A DNA stretch of 64,000 bases, from NCBI RefSeq assembly GCF_030272615.1, contig NC_081413.1, positions 187,516,669 to 187,580,668 on the forward strand, in the 5' to 3' direction. The position numbers and the translations under genes were made by a program. Within the stretch, counting starts at the first letter, position 1; each line of letters opens with the position of its first letter. This stretch comes from Cryptomeria japonica (lineage: Eukaryota > Streptophyta > Pinopsida > Cupressales > Cupressaceae). Shown piece by piece: positions 34,606 to 45,210 of the stretch. The notes beneath the pieces are model-generated. The model searched no databases and was not told where the DNA came from. It was given only the letters and a program-made list of their open reading frames with translations.

Positions 34606-35958
34606 ATGGAAGGCTATAAACAATCTCGGAGGATTTTGTATCTGCAAGAAGAGCTGGATCATGCTAATCAAGTGATTGTAGACATGCAAAGGCAAATGCA
34701 AAATTCTTTGAAAGTGAGATGAAGATTATCTAATGATTTGCAGGACTCTCAAGAGTTAGTGGAACAAATTGAGACATCATCTAAAAATAGTATATCTAAG
34801 GAGACTGAAGAAATGATTGGAGTATTGAAAGAAAAGAACAAAGCACTGGCTGATCAACTAAAAGCAATGAAAAGAGAACATGAACATTTCAACACACAGA
34901 TGACTGAAAATCTTGATGCATTGAGGACAGCCGAGGATAAAGTAAGAGATCTAGAAAGAGAGAAACAACATCTTGAAGTCTTAGTATCTAATAAGAGTGA
35001 TGAAATCACAAGGATGATTGGAATTCAACAAAACCTATCAGATCAACTAGGTTATGCACATCATGAAGCAAATCTAAAAGATGGTGAGAATCAAGCATTG
35101 AAACTTGAAGTATCAAGGTTGATCAATGAACTTGAAACAGAGAAGAAATCCAAAGAAACACTGACGAAGAGTTATGAAGCATCAAAGATGTTGGATGAGC
35201 AACTGAATACAAGAAGACCCAACAAAGATGCAGGACTCGGTTACAAAGGAAAAGACTCTATCAAGAAGGGAATTCATACTACCGAGAGAGGAGAATCATC
35301 AAAGCAATCTAGAATCAAGAATAACATCAAAAGAAAGAAGCCTATTTGCAACTACTGTGGAAATCAAGGTCACACTACCAACATGTACCAAATCAGAAAA
35401 GGTAAGCAACCGAATGTCACTAAGTCCAATGGTTATTGTTATAACTGCAATAAATATGGTCACACATCTAATCAATCTAAGACAAAGTCTGTTAACAATT
35501 ATCAGAAGGCAAAATTCAAAGGGTTTTGTAAAAACTGCAATAGATATGGACATAGTACCAAGAAGTGTTGGTTTAAGCAAAAGAACTACATGAGGTCTGC
35601 ACACCAAGCAAATGCTAGAGGTTATCGAGCTCACACAAATCCTTATCTACAGTATTATGGAGTGCCATGGGATTACAATACAAGGATATGGTGTGAATGT
35701 TGTGGAAGATATGGACATATAAGTGCCAACTACTTTATAAGTTTTGGGATGAACAACCGAAGATCATGAAGAAATCCTGGTATGGCATGTTTTCATTGTC
35801 ACAAAGGTGGACACTCGGCTCAAGATTGTAGAGATCAACCTAGAAAAGACACTGAGGAAATAAAAGACAAATTATAGATGATTTGGAAAAAGAAGGAAAT
35901 TGTGTCAAATGAACAAAGCACCTTACCTACCAAGTTAGGTGCACCTATTCCAAATTAA
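34606..35958 (+). pseudogene. Coiled-coil zinc-knuckle Gag-like protein of element B
   Basis: One frame from ATG 34606 to TAA 35956 (450 codons), broken by TGA 34720, TGA 35767 and TAG 35875. The two TGA codons could be decayed CGA. The first 200 residues are charged coiled coil (EEMIGVLKEKNKALADQLKA and similar). Then come knuckles CNYCGNQGHTTNMY (last Cys lost), CYNCNKYGHTSNQS (last Cys lost), CKNCNRYGHSTKKC, CECCGRYGHISANY (last Cys lost) and CFHCHKGGHSAQDC. Layout and length match the D protein (12485-13765). RNA binding and packaging is the likely role. No UBN2-type Gag core is visible. Confidence 0.75.
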
Positions 35959-36483
35959 TCAGTAAAGGTATGAAGGGACTACATTCTCTCAAGGTTAAAT
36001 CTTAACAGTTCCTATTCTATTATGTACTTAATTCAAAATCTGCATAGTTAAAGATGTATTAGTAAATTTGAAATTCTATCAAAGTCTTTTGGAGCACTAT
36101 ACAGGAAACCTATCAAGTCAGTAAATGAAGGAAGTTTGGTTACTCAGTTAAAGTGGAAAAAGGAAAGAAAGTTTAGTGGAACCGAGTGCATTTAATGTTT
36201 TTGACCTAACCTGCATGGAGCCCGATAAGGCATATTATGTACTTAAAGCATTTACATGATCATTTTTACTTACCAATTTTTTGAGAGAGGAGAGGAAAGC
36301 GAATCTAAGGCAATCAAACCTCCTACAAAGCAAATTCAAGGTATTTACATCAATCTCAATGCATTGTTAAGCTGGTTTATCGATCTTATCAAGTTACTAT
36401 TATCTGCTAAGTGTGAAGCATCTGTCGTTTGAAAATCCTGAAACCCTAAGGATCTTTTGTTATTTTTTATCTAAAATCTACAA
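35959..36483 (+). other. Spacer between the two frames of element B
   Basis: About 525 bases without a long frame, equivalent to 13766-14204 in D. I see no clear splice or regulatory signal. Confidence 0.4.
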
Positions 36484-39400
36484 ATGGCACCTAAGATCCA
36501 AGATCCCATTGTTGTCAAGAATGTTGAGAAGCCCTCACTAAAATATTCATTAACTCCCAAAGTTGCTTCTGAACTGGATGACAAAACCGCATTTTCACTC
36601 ATCCCGGATAGAGTGTTATTAGTCTAGGATGTGAGATTCTTCACCAAATGTCATGTTGAAGAACTCAATCATGTTGAAATCAAAGACACCTATGATGAAT
36701 TATGCACAGATGGTAAATTGAATAGCAAGTATGAGCACATTAAGATCAAGGGATTAACTGAAGCCCTAACCTATCCCCGTGTGTTCAAACCCCAGTGGGT
36801 CAAGTTTGTTATGAGAAGAGTCGACGATGATTTCATGTGGTTAGAGGAGCAACCGTTTAAGATTACCAAGGAAATCATTCATCTGATTACCGATTACCCT
36901 ATTTATGATCATGCCCAAGCCCAAAAGATGATATCACAAAAGGAATTGATTAGTTTAACCGAAGTGGAATCAGATTATAGAGGACTAAAATTGAACAATG
37001 TCACAGATGAAGAACTAAAATTTGCCATTAGAGTAATAGGCTACTGTTTCTTCCAATCGGCAAGGGAAAACAGTGTACCCTATGCAGCAGTAGACCTAGC
37101 ATACAAAATTATGAAAATGGGAATGAAAATTGATCTTTGTGAGGTGTTGCTGAAAAACCTGTTTGAGAATTTGAACACCATTAGGAAGTCGAAGAAGAAC
37201 AACTCGGCTAATACACTAAAGTTTGGATCACTACTTGTATGCATGTTTTTCTATTTTGAAAAATTGTTTCCAACAGTCAGTAAAGTTGTTTGGGAACTAC
37301 ACCGACCAATCACCCATCAGATTAATGACTTCATCAAGACGTTAGGTGATAATTTTAATGATATTATGGATGATTACTTCAGTAAGTTTCAAGAGAAAAT
37401 GCATAACAGGTATCGGATTCCACCCCAGCTAGTGGAGAAATGCAAAAGATGACATATGTTTTGAAGTAGACACTAATTACTGTTATGTGAATGTTGTGGA
37501 ACCAAGAACTTAATCTTTGTCACCTATAGGTTATGGAACCTATGAAGAAGTGAAGGAAAAAGTAAAAATGATCATTGTAGTACCCAAAGCTACAAGAAAG
37601 GCAACAAAGATGATAAAGGCATTATCAGAGAAATTCGGAGAAGACTCTTCCTTCACACCTATCAAAGGCACTTTAGCCATTACCGAAGAGGAATCTAAAG
37701 CCCAAGAGGCAGCCATAACATTGAGCACCGAATTGCCTAAGGGAAAAGTGTTGAAAAGAAAGAAACAAGACACATCAAAGGCCTCATCGACTCCACCAGT
37801 AAAGCGACCTAACACTAGAGCATCTGCAACCTCACCGAGTAAGAAAGAAAAGAGAGTTACTATTCCTAAGGTAACAAAAAATTACAAGATAACTACTCGG
37901 AGACTCATTTTGGCAAAAGAGTCTAGTGACACCGAATTTGAGGATGCAAGCAAATTTCAGATTGTCAAGAGCAAGAAGGTAAATGTACATAGTGTGGAAA
38001 ATTTATGTGCTAATCTGAAAGAATATGGTGGATTTGGATCATTCAGATATGTCAAGTATGAAACCAGAAATAATGATGAAAAGAGACAAATTGAAGAAGC
38101 TGTCATCTACACACTTCTAAAATTATGGTTAGCTTCATTGGAACTACCTAAGTCACTTCCAAATGAATTATATTTACATATTGACAATAGGTGGAAATAT
38201 GCAATGGACTCAGAGAAACAAATCAGAGAAAGAAGTCTGGTACATCTCTTTCCTGACATGTCAGTAGCTGAAATAAAAGAACATCTGACAACCTACAACT
38301 CAAAGTTTCTCATCAAATAAAGAGCCTTGAAACTGATGAATGGGTTGTATATTGAAGTAGAAAATGAGACAAAAGAAAAGTGGCAGGAAATCTTTAAAAT
38401 CAAGGATGGTAGTGAGCAAGCTAAAGTTGAAATTGTTGATGTCACCGAGCAAGATCTTGATGTTCCCAAGCAAGACCCTGCTAACACCATTCAAATAGAT
38501 GAAGATATCATGGATACACAGGCACCAGAATAGGAAATGATAGAAGGCAATGCATATACAAAACTTGTATCCAATGAATCAGTCTTGGAACAAGTTCAGC
38601 CTTTCCACCGGTCAATCAACCTATCTCAACCGAAACCCCTCAGGATATGGATCAAGGCACCGAAGGTCTCAAGTCTACAGCTAGAGAAGGTACTACTCAA
38701 GAACAGATGTCTCAAGCACCTTCTAGCACTGAAAATGTTGACACTGAGACACTGAGTACCGAGACACCAAAGGACTCTACAGAAGCTAAAGAAACCGACC
38801 AAAGTGTTGCCTCTACCAAGTAACCTACCGAGGGTCATCAAGCCTCACAAGCCATTGTCTTAGTTCCATCAGTGAAAGGTAAAGAAAAGAAGATGAAAAA
38901 GCATAGTTTTAAAGTTGATTTTTCAAAACCAATAGTGTTGCCTAATGTAGACATACCAAAATTAAAGGGTCAAGCACTCATTGATTTCGGTGAACTATGC
39001 AAAGCAAAGGCCAAACAAGAGAAGCAAATGGCGATTCAAAAGAAAAAGAAAGTACTTTAGAAGGTGAAAGAACTCTTAATAGATATTCTACCTAAAGCTA
39101 CAGTGTCAACAAATGCAGCCATCCACATACAACTGGATGAACTCCTAACAAAGATAGACACATCTGAAGTAGATGCATCAGAATATTTGAGCAAGCTGAA
39201 AGACAAGGAGCTCACTGCAAAAATGATAGAAGAGGCACAGAAAGCTATAGCTATTGGCAAAGTTAAACTTGTCAAATTTATTGTTGAGTTGACTCCTCAA
39301 CTCAAGCACATTCTTTATTTATTTCAGAAACTCTGTACATTTTCTTTATTCATTAAAGACATCAAAAATAAAACAGAGGCAATTGAGAAAGAGATCACCG

Positions 39401-39768
39401 ATCTCTCAAATAAGTTGTCCACAGAACCAAATTCAGTTCAGAATTTCTATACAAAGCTACAACCGCTCATGGCTCAACAATTGGACCTCAGAAATGAAGA
39501 ACACAAGATCAAGATGGACATAATGACACTTTAGACATTATTCCTTCCTCATCTTTTATCTGTCCAAGAACAGATCAACCGAGCCACATATTTGTCTACT
39601 ACACCAAAGGGAAGCACTTTAGATGGCTTATTATCATTATTGGTTGATATTCAAGTGCAAAATTCTTTAATGGACAGTGTAAAGGATGCACTCTTTGTCG
39701 CTCTCACCGAAGCACGGACCAAGTATAAATCCATTTTTGACCAGTTACCACCACCAAATGGTAATTAA
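36484..39768 (+). pseudogene. Second ORF of element B: homologue of the unknown D protein
   Basis: ATG 36484, final TAA 39766. Stops are TAG 36625, TAA 37511, TAA 38318, TAG 38531, TAG 39058 and TAG 39532, with frameshifts near 37445 and between 38755 and 38872. The helical N-terminal domain (IRVIGYCFFQSA, TLKFGSLLVCMFFYF, DDYFSKFQEKMHNRY) lines up with the D text at 14720-15100. A Lys/Thr/Ser-rich linker (37730-37920) is followed by the second domain (LYLHIDNRWKYAM, SLVHLFPDMS; 37980-38320). The tail (38870-39760) is coiled coil. Function unknown. Two diverged elements keeping this frame suggests it mattered for the element, for example in particle, nuclear or helper interaction. Confidence 0.72.
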
Positions 39769-40129
39769 GTTTTGATGTTTGTCAAAAAGGGGGAGTGATA
39801 TAGTATTCAAAGTATCAAACAAAAGGAGTGTACTATACAGGGGGAGTATACCGAGCAGAGTGAGTAGAGTATCCAAGTGTAGTGAACTAAGTGGTGAACA
39901 GAACAGTAAGCAAAGAACAAGTGCAACACATAGAACATTGATCACCAAGCATGCAAAATCAGAAGTTTTGTATAGTATATCGATAAGGGGAGTATATCTG
40001 GATTTACTATTTCATTGACTATTGTATATACTATCAGTATAGTCAAATTTTGCAAGTATATAGATTATTGAGTTATAACTTTGAAAGTAGTTTTTGTCAA
40101 ACATCTCAACTAATGTCAAAAGGGGAGAT
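39769..40129 (+). promoter_or_regulatory. 3' untranslated region and polypurine tract of element B
   Basis: A GGGGGAG block at about 39789 and GGGGGAG at 39840 precede the functional tract CAAAAGGGGAGAT (40117-40129) before the LTR. No gene is seen; the frame at 39779-40018 is not supported. Confidence 0.65.
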
Positions 40130-41354
40130 TGTTACTACTTATCAGGTTGCCATTAGTTTTGTGTTCAAAGTTATTCTATATACTCTAGTTGGTTACTACT
40201 ACCGAAATATTCAGTCAGTATGCATAGTCTAGTCGGTTATGGAAGAAAGTAGTCTTAGAGAATAGTATACACCGAGCTGTCTACCGAGTATCATTTCATG
40301 TCTACCACGCAGCAAAGATGACACACTAAGTTGATATACACTGAGTGAAATGTGTTACCAGATTCATTGAACCTGGACATACATATGAAAATGTGTTACA
40401 AGATCGAGGCACATAAAACCGTTATCACATTGGAAATTGCCCTTAAAGATTGTGTATGATTTTGAGGTCATCTAACCAATGAAATATTTTGCATGATTAT
40501 TCATTCGATAAAATATATTTGTAAGATCGAAGCAATGAATGGATCATCGACATAAGAGATCTATTTATACAACATGGATTAAGATCAAAAATATACATGT
40601 AGCATGACAGAAAGGAAGATATAGAAATATACAAAGAAAGACATGTGAAAGATATACAAATAAACAAAGAAAGACATGTGAAAGCACTAAGTGTTATGAC
40701 TAGTACAAAGACACAGAGGTCACCGAGAAGGATTTTAGAGAACAGTCAAAGAATAGAGTAAACAGAAGGGTTTACCGAGTTACTATATGGGTTACCGAGG
40801 TATGCTATAAGCAAGGTAATCTTATTTTGAGCACATAGAATTTGCTATAACATTCCAGATGTAAAGTTGCAGATATTTGTAATGATTTTATTGTAATATT
40901 TTGAAGTTGTAAGAGAAAACCTTTAATAGGGTAAAAGACTCTAATCAAGTCTATAAATTGTAAAGCCTCTAACCAGGTGCAGCATTTAGATTAAGTGTTG
41001 TAAAATCCTTTATCAAGGTAGATCTAACAGATCTTGATACTCCTAACAGGGTAAGCTATCATAAATAGCTAAACATGTAGCTCTAACCGAGCAATCTTTA
41101 TTATTGCAATAGTGAAGTTGTGGGTACCATCCCCACCACAGTTTTTCTCTCTAACCAAGAGTTTTTGCGTAACCAAAATATATGTGTTATGGAGTGAATC
41201 ATGTATGATTGTTATCTATTTGTTTTAGCTTTATATTATGTTACTGCACTATTCGGTTTATGCATAACAGTAAAGTTATTATTGAAGAAATGTTTTGAAG
41301 TACTGATTCACCCCTCCCTTCTCAGTACATTAGCTTTCCATATTGGGCCTAACA
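40130..41354 (+). repeat. 3' LTR of element B
   Basis: 1225 bp, starting TGTTACTACTT. It is longer than the 5' copy (1183 bp) mainly because of a local duplication at about 40617-40690 (GATATA..CAAAGAAAGACATGTGAAAG repeated) and an added TATGACTAGT-like block. Confidence 0.88.
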
Positions 41355-41802
41355 GTTACTATAGGCATATCCATTCTAGCATATCATTTAAGCATTATTA
41401 TTATAGGCAATTGCATCTTAGATCTAGTTTAATTTGATCATTTTCTAGCATAATTGTTGAATCATGTAACTTAATCAGTCTCTTTTCTAGCTTAATTGCA
41501 TCATCACCGTAGCTTAATCATGCATATCATTAGCTTAATTAGACTCTTGGATCAATCTATCATAATCAATATCATCTAGCTTGCATATCATATCATTTCA
41601 AATCTTCAGTCTAGGTGTAGTCAAGTCATTGGGATTGCTTATCCAGATCTGAAAGAAAATCCATACTCGCATCTCTTAGGAGGTGATAGGTTGCTTTGTC
41701 ATGGTTTATCTTCCATTTTCTTTTAATTTTCTAACCATAATTGTAATGATCTATTGAGTGTTTGTGTTGCAGCTGCAGGTACCCTACTTCACACACACGA
41801 CA

Positions 41803-43239
41803 AGTTGTTTGAGACATTTGTATCGAGGTCTCTTCGGCTAGTTAATGTGTGGTCTTGTGTGTTTCTTATCTTTGTCGTGTGTCTTTTGTGCTTTGTTTTG
41901 TTTTGGTTGGTATTGTTCTTTTGGTCTTGTATACTCTTCCATATGTTTGAGTGAGTTAAGACCCTAAGATTGTGGGCTTTGTTCCTCAATATTAGTGATG
42001 TCTTATACTCCTTGTGGTATTGCTCTATATCTCTGATCTTTATCTCTCTCTTTCTTTTAATTTATCGGCATTGGAAAGATCCATACTCCCGCTAAAGTTG
42101 GGCCTAAATGAAATGTCCTAAAATTGTGGCCCTCACAATTTTGACCACATCTTAAGCCCTCACCTTTGCGACACCATCTTCCTACTTGACTAAGACCCCT
42201 CTTTGTGCTTTCATCCTGAGTTTCCTCCTATTGTGGCCGTAATGTTGTCTCAAGATGTTGTCCAGGCCCCAAAATAGGGTAGGACAGGGGCATGGCACCC
42301 CTGTTCTCCCCCCTCTTATGGTGGCCCTAAGATGAGTCTGTCTGGCCCTTTAAGCTTAATTTTATCTTTGGGGATTTCAATCTTTGTTTGTCGGCCTTTG
42401 GTGGATGAGAATTAATCCTCTTAGGCATGTATAAAAGGAGATCCAATTCCCTTATTTGATATAAGGACAATATACACAAATAGGCGAAATACATAAGATA
42501 TACTCAAGCAAAGGGTCGTCGTCAAGCGTTCAAGTCTTCAAGCATCTACCAAGTCCTCTTCTTCATGTGTCTTCTTCATTAATCCATTGAAGGAACATTA
42601 CAACATTCATTTGCAAGCATGTGTGTGTTAGGGTTTTGTCATGTTACATGCTATTTCATATAAACATTTGTGATTACATTCAAGAAGCAAAGAAATCATC
42701 ATCATTAATTGCAGATCTACAAGTTATACATTTCCTACATTTACATTTAAGTATTTGCAATTACTTTCTTTCAAGGTTGATTCCTCATCCGCTCGGTTTG
42801 ACTGAGGCAAACCCCTATCCACAACCCTTCTTCCCTTCCTTTTTGTGTGTAGGTTGCAGGTGTGCAACTGTAATTGCAGGATTCAATAGGGACCTGATGA
42901 ATTTTCTCCAAATTTATAAGGCAAATCCATATCAGTCTGAATATCTCAGATCCGAAATTATAGTGCGATCTCGAATGAGTAGCTCCTCATTTCATTCATT
43001 GTATCTCCCTTTTCTACATAGTTAACAAGTCAACATATCTATTTACAAAAGAGGGTAAATCAATTTCCAACCCTTGCAATCCACTTGGAATTCATATCCT
43101 TTCTCCCCTTTGGATTTGGATCTAGTGGATTCAAGTCCCTCTTTTGAATGTAAATTTTTTCCCAAGTGAAAATCATCCTAGTGACTTCCTTTCTCTCTCC
43201 CAGGTGGGGAGTCACTAGGGTTCAATTTTCCACTTTACA
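41803..43239 (+). mobile_element. Element K: tail and 3' LTR of a gypsy element
   Basis: Positions 41803-42108 resemble the tail of G just before its 3' LTR (ATACTCCCGCTAAAGTTGGG against ATACTCCCACTAAAGTGGGG). They end in a polypurine-like tract at 42093-42108. The LTR then runs 42109-43239, from TGAAATGTCCTAAAATTGTG to CACTTTACA. It shares with G the opening AATTGTGxCCCTxxCAATTTTxGACCAC, the GACAGGGGCATGG module and the GTAGGTTGCAGGTGTGCAACTG region near 42850. Element A entered K's tail. K's 5' part is not in the window. Confidence 0.65.
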
Positions 43240-43870
43240 AATACCTTCATCTATCTCCATCAGTGGACCCACATGTATAATTTCATTTGCATTAGAATCA
43301 AATTTCATATGTGCTATCTTCAATTTGGTTATAATATTTTCATCACAACTTTTTGATAGATTGTTGAGAACATTTTCATCAATTCTAACATCAAAGTAAA
43401 CTTTTCATGCTCTATTTTGTACATAAGTGCTTTATACAAATGATCCCTAATGATTGTAAATTTATAATTGGTGCCATGTTGAACCCATCTTTGAAAAATA
43501 ATAATTGGCAAAGATCTATTTGTATGTGGGAAAATTTGTGAACATGTTCAACATTTTGCAAGAAAATTATTGTATCTCTTGCATCTATATTGACCACCTA
43601 TTGTATGTGCAACTCGTAGTATTGGGCTAACACTTGCACAATCAACACTTCTTCTACTTGAGTAAATTTGACAAGCTCCTTTGGTTGCACCTAGGGATTC
43701 ATATTATTTGAAGCTAAAAATCTATGATTGTACCTCTCTCTTATTGACATTTAGTGCATACAATACCTTGAGCAATGAGATATACTTTGATTCCTAGATA
43801 ACATTCTTAACAAAGGTAACAAATTTCTTCAATTGTAAAGCTATCCAATTAATGTTGAAATTGTAGTTAG
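43240..43870 (-). pseudogene. Helitron RepHel N-terminal region, second fragment
   Basis: On the minus strand the text in broken frames contains VQPKELVKFTQVEEVLIVQV (about 43697-43640), then DARDTIIFLQNVEHVHKF (about 43590-43537) and, after shifts, FTIIRDHLYKALMYKIEHEK (about 43468-43409) and VYFDVRIDENVLNN. This series follows the region upstream of the Rep domain in plant Helitron proteins as I know it: P-EL..LTQVEE-LI, then INFPQDV..F, then a V-ALxxL/I block. A CxxC-like piece precedes it near 43770. Stops and frameshifts abound. The fragment is cut on its C-terminal side by K at 43239, so Rep and helicase domains are not in the window. Confidence 0.55.
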
Positions 43871-45210
43871 AATCTTTTGAAATTATCTTCAAGCATTCCA
43901 TTTGGGTTTTATATATTTTTTACATTTATTTGTACAACTGAATTGATCCCCACTAGAGTTGCATGCTCAAGTGTTTTTGGTACATGTTTTGTTGATATTG
44001 AATTTTTATTTTGAAGATTCAATTCAATATTTGTGTTAGATGGTTGATTTCACCTCCCACTTGATTGCAAATTGTAGCATTGTAAATTGTACACCTTTAA
44101 TTAGGGTATCCAATTTTATGCTCTCCTAGGACTCATTATAGTATTACCTTTTCCTCTATGCATTATAGGACCTTTATCGTATTAAATTAATAGTTAATTT
44201 AACATTATGAACTCCTATTTCATTTTAATGCATCAACACTTTATTATTTGTCCCTTATTTTAAGTGTGCCCTTCATCTTATTTAATTTCATGCTTATATA
44301 GGTCATGTGTCATTTCAAAGCTCAATTCACCTTTTTCCACCAATAAATATTATATATTTTCATATAGATTATGTTTCTGGTATTAGGGTCATATTATCTC
44401 AGGTCCTTAAAAATTTAGGCCTATTTTGTCAAGACATGGGTGCTCAAGCCAATATTGTACATCTCTTTTTGGCTAGAACTTTAGGAGCTTATAAAGTCAT
44501 TTCTACCATTTTCATAACTATCCCCAATACAAAACTATGATAATTATAAGTTAGCCAAAAGGTGAATTTACTTTGAGATCCCTATATAATTCATCCCTCT
44601 TAATTCATTTCATCATCTTCTATTATCATATCATTATTATCATTCCAATTTAAGAGAAACACTTCAAGAGCATATATGAGTCTAAGGATCATCAAGCTAC
44701 ATCAAGGCATATTCAATTATGTTTTAATTATGATTTTACGATGGATTTTATGTGATTTATCATGTTATTGCATCACCGCGTGAAGGACTTATCCGAAGAC
44801 CATCGCATCACCAATTGAAGGTATAATCAATTTAGTCAATCATTTCCATTCAAGCATCTCAATTTCAGATCTAGCCTCTACATATGAAGGCATGCTTTCT
44901 ATTCCAATTTTAATTCAATTATAGGGTTAATTCCAAACCTAGGGTTTGAACTAGGAAAACTCCTATCAAACCAACATCTCCCCTTGTGTGCAAACTTAGG
45001 TTTGGCTACTGGTTCTCAATGAAGATAAAAAGACCAAAAAGCATTCAAGATACAGAATCAAGTCACCACTCCAAAGTTCAACAGAAAACACCTGGACAAG
45101 GGTGCTTGGGGCATCCTTGTACTATACAAGGGTTTTTGGGACATCCCTATCCTACACAAGGGAATTCTAGTTGCCCCTGTCCTTCCAATTCAGTCTGAAA
45201 CTTGTCAAAG

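Larger units (their letters stand above)
33361..41354 (+). mobile_element. Element B: second non-autonomous element with Gag-like and unknown ORF
   Basis: LTRs are 33361-34543 and 40130-41354. Perfect GTTAC duplications lie at 33356-33360 and 41355-41359. The left terminus has mutated to TATTAC from TGTTAC. A tRNA-iMet-type primer site (34546-34557) and a CAAAAGGGGAGAT tract (40117-40129) are in place. The interior carries a coiled-coil zinc-knuckle frame and a long second frame homologous to that of D, and again no pol. LTR sequence is well diverged from D, so these are two lineages with one plan. Confidence 0.87.
1301..41802 (+). mobile_element. Element A: Ty3/gypsy (Tat/Ogre-like), heavily nested
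   Basis: A is defined by two LTRs that match each other (1301-2416 and 32673-41802, the latter split by B), a primer-binding site at 2420-2437, a polypurine tract at 32659-32672, and protease, RNase H and integrase remnants in plus orientation. Its internal DNA survives in five pieces: 2417-3573, 10885-11084, 19958-22041, 28718-30986 and 30987-32672. The pieces are separated by elements C, F with D, and E. The domain text (aspartic protease with an LGRPWIH block, an archaeal-type RNase H, a chromodomain-free integrase tail) is what I know from Tat/Ogre elements. No Gag domain is seen and the reverse transcriptase core is absent, so A could not have moved on its own in its present form. Confidence 0.8.
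32673..41802 (+). repeat. 3' LTR of element A, split by element B
   Basis: Part one is 32673-33360 and part two 41360-41802. Together they match 1301-2416 except for the first 37 bases (TGCATACACCTAAAAATTG and following). The GTTAC before B (33356-33360) is repeated after B (41355-41359). The LTR ends ACACACGACA at 41802, and the following DNA belongs to element K. Confidence 0.85.

Noticed and set aside
33361-41354. B as an autonomous Copia element
   Set aside because: No protease DSG, integrase D,D,E or RT FVDD/YVDD motif can be found in any frame between its LTRs.
43166-43399. Plus-strand frame over the K LTR edge
   Set aside because: It spans the junction of K's LTR and the Helitron-like DNA; the minus strand carries the recognisable protein text.
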